Below, in pieces: positions 8,525 through 19,910 of a DNA stretch of 64,000 bases; the first letter of the stretch is position 1, and every line of letters begins with the position of its first letter. This stretch comes from Echinicola strongylocentroti. GTDB lineage: Bacteria > Bacteroidota > Bacteroidia > Cytophagales > Cyclobacteriaceae. The stretch lies in the NCBI RefSeq assembly GCF_003260975.1, contig NZ_CP030041.1:3147001-3211000 (forward strand). The letters run 5' to 3'. A model generated the notes under the pieces. That model was not told the DNA's origin. It made no database searches and was given only the letters and a program-made list of their open reading frames with translations. The position numbers and the translations under genes were made by a program.

Positions 8525-10186
8525 TTATTCTCCCATGACATTCATCTTGGCCACATAGAAATTGCGGTCCACGGTGAGTGCTGATGTGGTAGGGTCGAGT
8601 TTTTTGTTTTGCCACTGGGTAGTTGGTTTGAGCCAAACCTCCTCTCCGTCGACCCAAACCTTCAGGGGCATATTGAAGCTTTTTACCGTGTTTTCCCATC
8701 TGTAGATCAACATGCCATTTTTAATGGTATAGCTGAAAATGGGAATCCGCACATCTCGAAGGTATTGGTCAAATACTGGCTCCAAGTTCATATCGGCATG
8801 ATCGCTGATGTAGTTTTCGATTTGTTTGGTAGTGACGGTCTGGTGATAGAATTCACGGTTCAGCCCCCGCAGGATCTCACGCCATTTGTCATCATCATTG
8901 ATAAGTTGGCGAATGGTGTGGAGCATATTGGCGCCTTTGTAATACATGTCTCCGGAGCCTTCGTAGTTTACTCCATAAGTACCGATGACCGGCCTGTCGT
9001 TATTGATGGCCATGCGAGTGCCCAGCACGTAATCACTGGCGGCTTCTTTGCCGTAGAAATAATCCAAAAATAAGCTTTCGGAATAGGCCGTAAACCCTTC
9101 ATGGATCCACATATCGGCCACATCTTTGTTGGTGATGTTATTGGCAAACCACTCATGGCCCGACTCATGGATGATGATAAAGTCAAACTTCAGCCCCCAG
9201 CCGGTTCCGCTCAGATCCCTGCCTAAGTAGCCGTTACCATAGGCATTGCCGTAGGTGACGGAGCTCTGGTGCTCCATGCCCAGATAAGGCACTTCGACCA
9301 GCTTATAACCATCCTCATAAAAAGGATACGGCCCAAACCAATGCTCAAAAGCTTCCATCATCCTTTTGGCATCTTTAAACTGCTCTTTGGCTTTTTCTAG
9401 ATTGTCGCGAAGGACATAATAGTCCATGTCCAGCTCACCTTTTTCGCCTTGGTATTTTTCGGAGAAATGCACATAATCACCGATGTTGATATTGATTCCG
9501 TAATTATTGATCGGATTTTTGACTTCCCACGTGTAGGTTTTGGTGTTGGCTTTGCGGTTGTGTTGGGTGTCGATCAGGCGGCCGTTGGAGACATCCATTA
9601 GGTTTTCGGGTACTTCCACTTTGAGCAATACCCCTTTGTCAGGCTCGTCACTGGGATGATCTTTGTTTGGCCACCATACACTCGAGCCGATTCCTTGGTT
9701 GGCATTGGCGATAAAGGGGAGGCCGTTGCTGTCCTTTTGCCAAGTAAGGCCTCCATCCCAAGGTGGTCGCTGTGCCACTACTGGCTTGCCGGAAAAATGA
9801 AAAGTAATGTCGTAGTTTTTGCCTTGTACTTGCTCCTGTTTTAAGGAGATAAAATGGGCATTGCCATCATGTTCAATGGGAAGTTCCTCGGCATTTTGGA
9901 CAGCTTTGGTGAGCTTCATGGGTGCTTGAAGGTCGATCTGCATGCGCTGTGGCTGCCCGGTGACGGTATAGGTCATGGTGTTGGTTCCAGACAGGAACTG
10001 TTTCTCTGGCTCTACTTTCACTTCCAAGGTGTAATGTGCTAAATCCCACCAAGCCCTTTCCGGGGTGATGGTGCCGCGCAAGGTATCCTGCCGTGTAAAT
10101 GCTTCCCCATGTGGGAAAAGCTGTGCTCTAGCAGTAAAACTAAACGTCAACGTGGCCGCTATCAAAAGCGATTTCATCCAATTCAT
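8525..10186 (-). CDS. Secreted M1 family metallopeptidase
   Basis: A 553-residue zinc aminopeptidase-like protein. The signal peptide is MNWMKSLLIAATLTFSFTARA before QLFPHG. An N-terminal beta domain (about 40-240, residues YTLEVKVEPEKQFLSGTNTM) is followed by the catalytic domain with the M1 exopeptidase-type motif GMEHQ (303-307) and the zinc site HESGH (340-344) plus Glu363 in WIHEGF, with the canonical 18-residue spacing. It lacks the long C-terminal helical domain of classical aminopeptidase N, as is common for secreted Bacteroidota M1 peptidases. A short beta segment ends the protein. It probably trims peptides in the periplasm or outside the cell. It stands alone, convergent with eutBC. 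Confidence 0.92.
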   Translation of the reverse strand: MNWMKSLLIAATLTFSFTARAQLFPHGEAFTRQDTLRGTITPERAWWDLAHYTLEVKVEPEKQFLSGTNTMTYTVTGQPQRMQIDLQAPMKLTKAVQNAEELPIEHDGNAHFISLKQEQVQGKNYDITFHFSGKPVVAQRPPWDGGLTWQKDSNGLPFIANANQGIGSSVWWPNKDHPSDEPDKGVLLKVEVPENLMDVSNGRLIDTQHNRKANTKTYTWEVKNPINNYGININIGDYVHFSEKYQGEKGELDMDYYVLRDNLEKAKEQFKDAKRMMEAFEHWFGPYPFYEDGYKLVEVPYLGMEHQSSVTYGNAYGNGYLGRDLSGTGWGLKFDFIIIHESGHEWFANNITNKDVADMWIHEGFTAYSESLFLDYFYGKEAASDYVLGTRMAINNDRPVIGTYGVNYEGSGDMYYKGANMLHTIRQLINDDDKWREILRGLNREFYHQTVTTKQIENYISDHADMNLEPVFDQYLRDVRIPIFSYTIKNGMLIYRWENTVKSFNMPLKVWVDGEEVWLKPTTQWQNKKLDPTTSALTVDRNFYVAKMNVMGE

Positions 10187-10310
10187 ATCAAATAAGGTTG
10201 GGTTTCTATTCTATTTCTACTCACTAAGGTAAGTTTTATTCAGATAAAGAGAGAATGGAATTTTATAGATGGCTTTCGCAAAACTGGTGAATGATGCCCT
10301 CTATGGTTTG

Positions 10311-10390
10311 TTTTGGGACAGTCGATGGGGGCGTTAAGAAAATGAGTTAGCTCGTGCAGCGGACAAGCGAGATCCACTCATTTTTAGCCC
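10311..10390. repeat. 80 bp hairpin repeat, copy 1 (family 4)
   Basis: Starts TTTTGGGACAG and ends TTTTTAGCCC; about 95% identical (4 differences by eye) to 53061-53140. Inside it AAAATGAGT (10339-10347) pairs with ACTCATTTT (10376-10384), with an inner CTCG/CGAG pairing. The rest of the 10187-10587 gap has no gene, only this element and the katG terminator. Confidence 0.85.
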
Positions 10391-10500
10391 ATAGCAACTA
10401 CCCCAAAATCAAATTAAGGCAAACGAAATCGTACTGGTAACCCCAATCACTTAATGTGAAAGATGCTCCATGGCCTAGATTTTTGCCTACTTTTTCATCA

Positions 10501-10564
10501 ATAGAAAAAGGAGAAATCCCCATGACACATCTAGAAAAACTAAATGCGCAGGGATTTCTCCTTT
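10501..10564 (-). terminator. Terminator after katG
   Basis: Perfect 14 bp stem AAAGGAGAAATCCC (10507-10520) with GGGATTTCTCCTTT (10551-10564), separated by 30 bases. Read on the minus strand it runs into CCTTTTTCTAT. It lies 24 bases after the katG stop. Confidence 0.85.
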
Positions 10565-10587
10565 CGGTGAAGTGACTCGTTATTGCC

Positions 10588-12870
<2,283 letters not shown>

Positions 12871-12884
12871 CTAAAAATAATCAT

Positions 12885-12901
12885 TTTAATGATCCATTAA
12901 A
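12885..12901 (-). promoter_or_regulatory. Candidate operator upstream of katG
   Basis: Perfect inverted repeat TTTAATG-ATC-CATTAAA, starting 63 bases before the katG start codon. Size and base composition resemble operators of peroxide-sensing regulators such as PerR, but the sequence does not match a consensus I can vouch for. Confidence 0.3.
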
Positions 12902-12950
12902 TGTCCTATAATTTAAAAAAATATGGTTATTTCAGCAAACTTATTTAGCC

Positions 12951-13002
12951 TTTTAAACCCGATTTTTGCATAACTGCAATAGATAGGCTAATGTATATTT
13001 CC
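12951..13002. repeat. Family 1 element, short reverse copy
   Basis: TTTTAAACCCGATTTTTGCAT at one end and GGCTAATGTATATTTCC at the other, with GCAATAGATA between. It is the reverse complement of ...TTAGCCTATCTATTGC plus the right end of family 1. It lies between the divergent katG and M20 genes. Confidence 0.7.
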
Positions 13003-13228
13003 ATCTAACCTCGAAAAGCTTTTATATCGTGGATGTTGTATGGGGGGAGGGAGGTGTTGAACTAGACTTTCAGCCTGGGTGAGGGGAATGCTTTTGGACA
13101 CTTTCCCTATTGTAGCTATGTTGTTACCCAAAAGGGAATTCCAAAGAATAACTCCTAAAGGTAATCGTTATTATGTCTTAGTGGCTTACTTTTTTTTAGC
13201 CACAAAGTCACGAAGTCACAAAAGGGGT

Positions 13229-13921
13229 GAATTGGGGGTTGTCGTGTACTTGGCCAATTACTTTCCAAAAACACTTAGCGTCTTGGCGCCTTAGTGGCTT
13301 CTTACTGTTCCAGCATAAGGCAGTGGCTGATTGGCTGCCTCTCCCCCTACTGTGCCCTATGTTCCTATGTTGTTACCCATAAATCATACTTCAAAGTATA
13401 ACTTCTGTAAGTAGTATTGAGTTAAAAACTCAAATTTAGGTGGTTCCGCAGCCCAGCTGTCGGAACAACTAGCGTCCGAGAAAAGATTTTGCTTTCGAAG
13501 AAAATCTGCCGAAATCTACCCCTAAATCCCCTAAAGGGGACTTTCTGATCACCCTCATGAGGACGAGGGAGGTACCCGACATGCCTGATTAGCTGCCTAT
13601 GCCCCTATTGTGCGCTATGTTCCTATGTTGTTACCCATAAATCATACTCCAAAATATAACTTTTGTAAGTGGTATTGAGTTAAAAGCTCAATTTTAGGTG
13701 GTTCCACAGCACAGCTGTCGGAACAACCGGTATGAATTGGAGCTTGTCGCGTACTTGGTCTGTTACTTTGCAAAACACTTAGTGTCTTGGTGCCTTCGTG
13801 GCTTCCTACTGTTCCAGCATAAGGCAGCGGCGACTAGATGCACATCATCCTACTGTGCCCTATGTTCCTATGTTGTTACCCATAAATCATACTTCAAAGT
13901 ATAACTTCTGTAAGTAGTATT
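13229..13921. repeat. Array of degenerate 120-240 bp repeats
   Basis: Three related units: 13229-13469, 13604-13727 and 13734-13921. Shared blocks in order are TTGTCG(T/C)GTACTTGG; ACACTTAG(C/T)GTCTTGG(C/T)GCC; CTGTTCCAGCATAAGGCAG; CCTATGTTCCTATGTTGTTA; GTAAGTAGTATTGAG with a TTAAAAACTCAA palindrome; and GGTTCCGCAGCCCAGCTGTC ending GGAAC. The 13490-13550 spacer holds CCCCTAAATCCCCTAAAGGGG, another motif that looks repeat-derived. No gene is visible in the whole 12823-14070 gap. Confidence 0.8.
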
Positions 13922-14070
13922 GTTTCTGAAAACAGGAAGCTGAGTTAGTTTTCATTCCTAAGGTTAACGGTGACAAAGCATCACTATCATCGTATTCGGC
14001 CAATGACGTGGAAATCACTTAAGAAAAGTGTAATTTTGGTCATTCGAACGTTCAATCTAAAATCCCAAAT

Positions 14071-15459
14071 ATGGCATCGAAAGATTATATCCAGCAAAAT
14101 CAGGATAAATTCATTGAAGAACTTTTGGAACTCCTCCGCATTCCTTCGGTGAGTGCAGACCCCAAATTCAAGGAAGATGTACTAAAAGCCGCAGCATATG
14201 TTAAAGACAGCCTGGTGGAAGCAGGTGCGGACAAAGTAGAAATTTGCCCTACTCCAGGCTATCCGGTGGTGTATGGAGAGAAGATCATCGACCCGGCATT
14301 GCCGACCGTTTTGGTGTATGGCCACTATGATGTGCAGCCTGCCGACCCGTATGAACTGTGGGATTCGGCGCCTTTTGAGCCAGTGATCAAAAAGACTGAT
14401 CTCCACCCAGATGGAGCGATCTTTGCCCGCGGTTCGGCGGATGACAAAGGCCAATTTTTCATGCATGTAAAGGCTTTTGAAGCCATGATGGCCGAAGGTG
14501 AGCTGACCTGCAACGTGAAGTTTATGATCGAAGGTGAGGAGGAAGTAGGCTCTGATAATTTGGCCAATTTTATCAAGGAAAATAAAGAAAAGCTACAAGC
14601 TGACGTAGTGCTGATTTCGGATACCAGCATGCTTTCGCTGGAAACACCTTCCGTGACCGTTGGTCTCCGTGGCCTGGCCTATATGCAAGTGGAAGTCACC
14701 GGTCCAAACCGCGACCTGCACAGTGGCACTTATGGTGGTGCAGTGGCCAACCCGATCAATATCCTCTGTAAGATGATCGCACAGCTACAGGATGAGGACC
14801 GAAGGATTACCGTTCCAGGGTTTTATGACAAGGTGGAGGAGCTTTCAGCAGTGTACCGCAAGAAACTGAACGAAGCGCCTTTTGACCTGAATGATTATAA
14901 ACGGAAGCTTGATATCAAAGAAGTAGAAGGTGAAGCGGGCTTTACCACCTTGGAGCGTACCGGAATCCGACCGACCTTGGATGTCAATGGCATTTGGGGA
15001 GGATATATCGGTGAAGGTGCCAAAACCGTCCTTCCATCAAAAGCCTATGCAAAAATTTCGATGCGACTGGTACCGAACCAGGATCACCATGAAATCTCCG
15101 AGCTCTTCCAAAAGCATTTTGAGTCTCTGGCGCCAGATTCGGTAAAAGTAAAAGTAACCCCACACCATGGCGGAAAACCAGCCGTAGTACCCACTTCATC
15201 AGTTGGCTATAAAGCCGCAGAAGAGGCCGTTAGTGAGGTTTTTGGCAAGAAAGCCATCCCTACCAGAGAAGGTGGATCCGTGCCGATCACGTCACTCTTT
15301 CAGGAAGAGTTGAAGCTGGATCCTATTTTGTTGGGCTTTGGATTGGACACTGATGCCATTCACTCTCCCAACGAACATTACGGTGTCAGGAACTACCTCT
15401 TGGGCATCGAAACGATAGCCGCTTTCTTTAAAAATTTCAGGAAACTGTCAGAAAAATAA
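14071..15459 (+). CDS. M20 family dipeptidase
   Basis: A 462-residue zinc peptidase of the M20/M25/M40 group, probably a cytoplasmic dipeptidase; no signal peptide is present. The catalytic domain shows His85 and Asp87 in VYGHYDVQPADP, Asp124/Asp125 in RGSADDKGQ, and the acidic cluster GEEEVGS (about 155-161) with the general base and metal ligand. The dimerisation domain (about 195-360) contains DLHSGTYGG, typical of the dipeptidase branch rather than of DapE or ArgE. A late SPNEHYGVRNY supplies the last metal histidine. Length is normal for the family. The gene is alone between repeats and dsbD, 151 bases upstream of the latter. Confidence 0.93.
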   Translation: MASKDYIQQNQDKFIEELLELLRIPSVSADPKFKEDVLKAAAYVKDSLVEAGADKVEICPTPGYPVVYGEKIIDPALPTVLVYGHYDVQPADPYELWDSAPFEPVIKKTDLHPDGAIFARGSADDKGQFFMHVKAFEAMMAEGELTCNVKFMIEGEEEVGSDNLANFIKENKEKLQADVVLISDTSMLSLETPSVTVGLRGLAYMQVEVTGPNRDLHSGTYGGAVANPINILCKMIAQLQDEDRRITVPGFYDKVEELSAVYRKKLNEAPFDLNDYKRKLDIKEVEGEAGFTTLERTGIRPTLDVNGIWGGYIGEGAKTVLPSKAYAKISMRLVPNQDHHEISELFQKHFESLAPDSVKVKVTPHHGGKPAVVPTSSVGYKAAEEAVSEVFGKKAIPTREGGSVPITSLFQEELKLDPILLGFGLDTDAIHSPNEHYGVRNYLLGIETIAAFFKNFRKLSEK

Positions 15460-15482
15460 AACCTTAATTGACCTTTTGTAGT

Positions 15483-15560
15483 AAACCACAAAAAGTAAGC
15501 GCTTAGATTTGGAGTTTTGCCCTAAAACTTCTTAATGAGTAGCTTAAGTTTTTGTGGTTT
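15483..15560 (+). terminator. Branched hairpin between the dipeptidase and dsbD
   Basis: Outer arms AAACCACAAAAA (15483-15494) and TTTTTGTGGTTT (15549-15560) enclose the palindrome TAAGCGCTTA and a small hairpin AGTTTT-GCCCT-AAAACT. ATTTGTTTTA follows. It is probably a terminator; the three-way shape is unusual. Confidence 0.5.
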
Positions 15561-15610
15561 ATTTGTTTTATATGAAACCCTTACTGCATTAATGCAGTTT
15601 TACAATAGTT

Positions 15611-17749
15611 ATGAAGAGCTTAAAAAAATCCCTCCCATTAGTATTCCTGCTTTGCCTCACCAGTATAGCTTCGTTTGCTCAGCTGATACAGCCCCCAAAG
15701 TGGCAAATGACCCTTTCGGAGGAGACGCCCTTCGTGGATGATGAGGTCGAACTTATTTTTAAAGCTGACATTCCTCGGGATTGGTACATTTATTCCAACG
15801 ATTTTGACCCAGACCTTGGCCCCATGCTTACCGAGCTGAGTTTGGAAGAAGCTGAAGGCATTGAGCGTATTGGGAAGCTCAAACCTATCGATCCAAAACG
15901 GAAGATGGATGAAACCTGGGACGGAGAAGTAAGCTACTTTACAGGCACTGCCGAATTCAGACAGAAAGTCAAGATTACCAAAACAGCTGTCAAGATCGTG
16001 GGAGTGATGAGCTATCAGATGTGCTCGGATGTGACGGGACAATGCGTGCCTTACGAGGAGGATTTTTCCCGATCTGTGAACGCCTCTATCAAGAAAGAAG
16101 CTGCCCAAGAAACTAAAAGTGCACCAGAAGAAAAGGTCGTTGACGAATCGCCTTTGCCTCAGCAAGAGGCTACCGAAAAAGTAGCTGAAGAAAGTCCTGA
16201 TAAATCAGCCGAAGACCAAGCAACCACCGCTAAACCCTCCACCAAAAAGACAGGCACCAAAGTGCCCGCCGTCAACCTCGATCCAGAAGGCAAACAGGGA
16301 GATGCCACTTCCATGTGGCCATTTGTCATCGCTGCCTTTTTGGGAGGATTGGCTGCGCTGCTGACGCCATGTGTCTTCCCGATGATCCCGATGACAGTGA
16401 CTTTCTTTACCGGAAGGAGTAAAAGCAAAGCACAGGGAATCAGAAATGCCATTATCTATGGGCTGAGCATCATTGTCATTTACACGCTGGCGGGCACCAT
16501 CGTGGCGGCCGTCCAAGGGCCGGAGTTTGCCAATTGGCTTTCCACACATTGGGCACCCAATATCTTTTTCTTTCTGGTATTTATCTTCTTTGCCCTGGCT
16601 TTTCTGGGCTTGTTTGAGATCACCTTGCCTAGCGGATTGGTCAATAAAATGGATGCCAAAGCCGACAAAGGAGGACTTACAGGCGTGTTTTTTATGGCGT
16701 TTACCCTGGTATTGGTCTCTTTTTCCTGTACTGGCCCTATTGTGGGATCGATATTGATCGAATCTGCCGGTGGAGAAATCCTAAAGCCCATCTTGGGCAT
16801 GTTTGCCTTTTCGTTGGCTTTTGCCATTCCTTTTACCCTTTTTGCGATATTCCCAGAATGGCTCAATGGCCTGCCTAAGTCTGGAGGATGGTTAAATTCC
16901 GTGAAAGTGGTGCTGGGATTTTTGGAGCTGGCATTGGCCTTCAAATTCCTGAGTGTAGCCGATCAGGTGTACCACTGGGGACTGCTGGACCGTGACATTT
17001 ACATCGCCATCTGGATCGTGATTTTTGCGCTGATGGGATTGTATTTGCTCGGCAAAATCCGGTTGCCGCATGATTCTCCCATGGAAAAGCTGGGTGTTCC
17101 TCGGCTGTTGCTGGCCACGGTGACCTTCATCTTTGTGGTGTATTTGGTGCCAGGTCTATTTGGCGCTCCGCTCAAATCCCTGAGTGGCTACCTGCCTCCG
17201 ATCCACACGCACGATTTCAATATCGAAAAGCTGATCCGTGAAAACCGAGGAGGAGGAACCTCCGTCCAAAGCGAGATGACGGAAGCACCCAAACATGGGG
17301 ATTTGCTGCATTGGCCGCATGGACTGCAAGGGTATTTTGACTATGATCAAGCGCTGAGGGTTGCCAAAAAGGAGAACAAACCGCTTTTCATCGATTTTAC
17401 CGGACATGGCTGTGTCAACTGCCGAGAGATGGAAGCCAAGGTCTGGTCACAGCCAGAAGTGCTGCAGCGGTTGAAGGATGATTTTGTGCTGGTGGCACTT
17501 TATGTGGACGAGCGGACAGAACTGCCAGAAGGAGAATGGTACACTTCTGCCTACGATGACAAGGTGAAGAAAACCATCGGCAAGCAGAATGCGGACTTCC
17601 AGATCACCCGGTTCAACAATAATGCACAGCCTTATTATGTGATCTTGGATCATGACGAAGAGATGCTTGTGAGGCCAAAAGCCTATGACACCGATCCCCA
17701 AAATTTCGTGGAGTTTCTGGACAATGCAAAGGCGGCGTTTGAGCAATAA
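15611..17749 (+). CDS. dsbD: Thiol:disulfide interchange protein DsbD
   Basis: A 712-residue inner-membrane protein that carries electrons from cytoplasmic thioredoxin to periplasmic thiols. Order of parts: signal peptide (about 1-23, ending ASFAQ); N-terminal periplasmic DsbD-alpha-like domain with CSDVTGQC at about 138-145; a charged, Lys/Glu-rich linker (about 155-225); eight or so membrane helices (about 235-525) with the paired cysteines of LLTPCVFPMIP and SFSCTGP; and a C-terminal thioredoxin domain with C601-V-N-C604 in GHGCVNCREME. All three cysteine pairs needed for the electron relay are present. It may serve cytochrome c maturation or periplasmic disulfide repair. No ccm gene is nearby. 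Confidence 0.93.
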   Translation: MKSLKKSLPLVFLLCLTSIASFAQLIQPPKWQMTLSEETPFVDDEVELIFKADIPRDWYIYSNDFDPDLGPMLTELSLEEAEGIERIGKLKPIDPKRKMDETWDGEVSYFTGTAEFRQKVKITKTAVKIVGVMSYQMCSDVTGQCVPYEEDFSRSVNASIKKEAAQETKSAPEEKVVDESPLPQQEATEKVAEESPDKSAEDQATTAKPSTKKTGTKVPAVNLDPEGKQGDATSMWPFVIAAFLGGLAALLTPCVFPMIPMTVTFFTGRSKSKAQGIRNAIIYGLSIIVIYTLAGTIVAAVQGPEFANWLSTHWAPNIFFFLVFIFFALAFLGLFEITLPSGLVNKMDAKADKGGLTGVFFMAFTLVLVSFSCTGPIVGSILIESAGGEILKPILGMFAFSLAFAIPFTLFAIFPEWLNGLPKSGGWLNSVKVVLGFLELALAFKFLSVADQVYHWGLLDRDIYIAIWIVIFALMGLYLLGKIRLPHDSPMEKLGVPRLLLATVTFIFVVYLVPGLFGAPLKSLSGYLPPIHTHDFNIEKLIRENRGGGTSVQSEMTEAPKHGDLLHWPHGLQGYFDYDQALRVAKKENKPLFIDFTGHGCVNCREMEAKVWSQPEVLQRLKDDFVLVALYVDERTELPEGEWYTSAYDDKVKKTIGKQNADFQITRFNNNAQPYYVILDHDEEMLVRPKAYDTDPQNFVEFLDNAKAAFEQ

Positions 17750-17880
17750 AAACTAACCTGTTCATTGGACTCTTCTATTGCCTAACCTTTTTTGGTGCTA
17801 AGAGGAAGAGGACAAGTTTAGTTAGTGCTGCTGAGTCCCAAAAAGGTGTCGCTTAGGCACATAGAAAGGAGGAAATACTC

Positions 17881-17935
17881 TTAACTAAACGGTATTGATC
17901 CCTGAATATACATTAGCCTATTTATTGCTCCCTGA
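17881..17935. repeat. Family 2 junction motif abutting a family 1 left end
   Basis: TTAACTAAACGGTATTGAT (17881-17899) runs directly into CCTGAATATACATTAGCC and TATTTATTGC, the left end of family 1. It lies between the convergent dsbD and yeiH genes and reaches the yeiH stop codon. Confidence 0.65.
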
Positions 17936-18919
17936 TCATAAAGCCACTACCAATAGCGTCAAGCCCGCAATAATCACCCACAATATACTCGCCTGCCCAA
18001 GCACTCGCAGCCCACCGGCAAACAGCAGTTTTCTGGAAAGCCCACAGCCGATCAGGAAGATGGAAAGACACAGGGCCATATGTGCCAAATGGTCTATAAA
18101 GGGAGCGATCAGTTTTACGGAGGGCAAAAAGCTGTTGGCCAAGACAGCCAAGATAAACAGCCCAATGAAATAGGGAATCTTGATTTTACCTTTTCCTTGC
18201 CCAAAAGCAAACGCTGATAAGAAGGCCACAGGAATGATCCAGAGCGCCCGGGTCAGTTTTACTGTTGTGGCGATTTTGAGGGCTTCATCACTGTATTGGC
18301 TGGCGGCGCCTACTACGGAGCTGGTGTCGTGGATGGCGATGGCACACCAAGTACCAAACTGCTCAGCACCTAAGCCTAGGAATTTCCCGATCGGAGGAAA
18401 CAGAAACAAAGCCAAAGAATTTAGTACGAAAACAGCGCCCAACGCCATAGAAATCTGGTGCTGCCGTGCTTTGATGGCCGGAGATACCGCAGCGATGGCA
18501 CTGCCACCACATATAGCGGTTCCTACTGCCACCAAAAAGGAAGTTTTTTGGTCTATTTTAAGGAGTTTTCCAAAAATCAACCCGAGCCCCAAGGTGCATA
18601 TTATCGCAATGAAAGTCATTATGAAACCTTCCTTTCCAGTAGTAAAGGCCTGTTCTGCACTAATGCCAAAACCCAAACCGACTACGGCAAATTGCAGTAG
18701 GTAGTCGGTAGCTTTCGCTCCTGATTTGGCGTAAGGATGGCCGAGGAGATTGACAAAGAGCAGGCCCATCACTAAGGCGATCGGAGCAGTCATCCCAGGC
18801 AAGAGACAAACGACTACCGCCAGCCAAAAGATGATCTCCCGAATGGTAAGCCCTCGATCCAACAAGTCGTGAATCCCTCTAAATTTTAAGAAAATGTCCT
18901 TTGCTTTTTCCATGTCCAT
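17936..18919 (-). CDS. YeiH-type putative sulfate/sulfite exporter
   Basis: A 327-residue membrane protein of the UPF0324/YeiH family (PF03601), about ten hydrophobic helices. Family hallmarks are VGLGFGISAEQAF, the glycine-rich GTAICGGSAIAAVSP and AIHDTSSVVGAAS, plus a conserved C-terminal LIGCGLSRK. The family is annotated as putative sulfate exporter; transport has been tested in few members, so the substrate is provisional. It follows a LysR-type gene by 72 bases in the same direction. In enterobacteria yeiH and its LysR-type regulator yeiE are also neighbours, though divergent. A sulfur role would fit the ComA homologue at 36 kb, but that link is only inference. Confidence 0.88.
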   Translation of the reverse strand: MDMEKAKDIFLKFRGIHDLLDRGLTIREIIFWLAVVVCLLPGMTAPIALVMGLLFVNLLGHPYAKSGAKATDYLLQFAVVGLGFGISAEQAFTTGKEGFIMTFIAIICTLGLGLIFGKLLKIDQKTSFLVAVGTAICGGSAIAAVSPAIKARQHQISMALGAVFVLNSLALFLFPPIGKFLGLGAEQFGTWCAIAIHDTSSVVGAASQYSDEALKIATTVKLTRALWIIPVAFLSAFAFGQGKGKIKIPYFIGLFILAVLANSFLPSVKLIAPFIDHLAHMALCLSIFLIGCGLSRKLLFAGGLRVLGQASILWVIIAGLTLLVVAL

Positions 18920-18991
18920 AACTTCTGTTCGGTACTGTACAAAGGTGCGTAAACAGCAGTTGCTATGGAAATCGTTTTTGGCAATGACCCA

Positions 18992-19885
18992 TTACCTGAG
19001 GTTATTACGGTGGGCGAATTTCATAAAGAGATCGGCAATTCCCTCCTTGCCTCCATGAGGCTGGATAAATAAAAATGATCGCTCAATGGACAACTTATCC
19101 ACATCGATCACGGTAAACTTTTTGCTATGGAGCTCCTCCAAGACGGTAAAAACAGATAGGAAGGCCATGGCATTGGAGTTCATCAGATAGCCTTTGATGC
19201 TTTCGGTACTGCCGAGCTGCATCTCTTTTTTGAGTTGGCCGAGTTTTACCCCTAGTGGCTTCAGTGCATGGGCGATGACTTCCAAGGTCCCGGACCCCGG
19301 TTCTCTGAGCAGCAGCGGGACGTCGAGTAATTCTTGGATATCGATGGATTCCTTTTTGGCCAATGGATGATCTGCCCGCGCAATAAGTAAAATTTCGTCC
19401 TTGGTAAATTCCGTATATTTAAACTGCGACTGCTTGGTCTGCCCTTCGATGATCCCCAGGTCGATTTCCCCCAAATCTAGTGACTTGCCGATTTGTTCGG
19501 TATTATCTGTGCTAAGGCTTAACCTGATATCGTGAAATTTCTCATGAAACGCTGCCAAAATAGGCGGTAGCACATACTGGGCAATGGTGGTGCTGGCACC
19601 TATTCGTAGCTCACCGCGGTGATCTTTACTGAAATGGTTCAGCTCAAATTCCAGGTCCCGATAAACGGCAAAAATCCGATCTGCATGCTCATAAAGTGTT
19701 TGTCCTGCGGGCGTGAGGGATATTTTGCTGCCCTGTCGGTCAAAAAGTTTTACCTGATAATGCGATTCTATCTGCCGGATATGTTTGGTCACGGCAGGTT
19801 GGGATATGTAGAGTTCTTCGGCAGCTTTGGTGAAATTTAACCGGCGTGCCACGGCATGGAAAACCTGGAGTCTATAATCAAACAT
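18992..19885 (-). CDS. LysR-type transcriptional regulator
   Basis: A 297-residue regulator. The N-terminal winged helix-turn-helix (about 1-60) reads FHAVARRLNFTKAAEELYISQPAVTKHI in separate blocks, with the family's A-A-x-x-L-x-x-S-Q-P-A-V core. A LysR substrate domain (about 88-290) follows, with RIGASTTIAQYVLPP. The IAQYVLPP start of the effector domain and LREPGSGT are typical of the CysB/CbbR/YeiE subgroup, whose ligands are often sulfur compounds. It most likely controls the yeiH-type exporter directly downstream. It sits 25 bases after the YdeI-like gene, so the three genes may be one transcript. Confidence 0.9.
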   Translation of the reverse strand: MFDYRLQVFHAVARRLNFTKAAEELYISQPAVTKHIRQIESHYQVKLFDRQGSKISLTPAGQTLYEHADRIFAVYRDLEFELNHFSKDHRGELRIGASTTIAQYVLPPILAAFHEKFHDIRLSLSTDNTEQIGKSLDLGEIDLGIIEGQTKQSQFKYTEFTKDEILLIARADHPLAKKESIDIQELLDVPLLLREPGSGTLEVIAHALKPLGVKLGQLKKEMQLGSTESIKGYLMNSNAMAFLSVFTVLEELHSKKFTVIDVDKLSIERSFLFIQPHGGKEGIADLFMKFAHRNNLR

Positions 19886-19910
19886 AAAGCGAATTTAAAG
19901 TATTTTAGAG

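Noticed and set aside
7947..8699. 250-codon minus-strand frame across the eutBC end and the M1 peptidase end
   Set aside because: It overlaps two well-supported genes and the palindromic repeat between them; composition is that of an antisense shadow.
13229..13921. CRISPR-like array
   Set aside because: Units are of unequal length and degenerate, spacing is irregular, and no cas gene is in the window.
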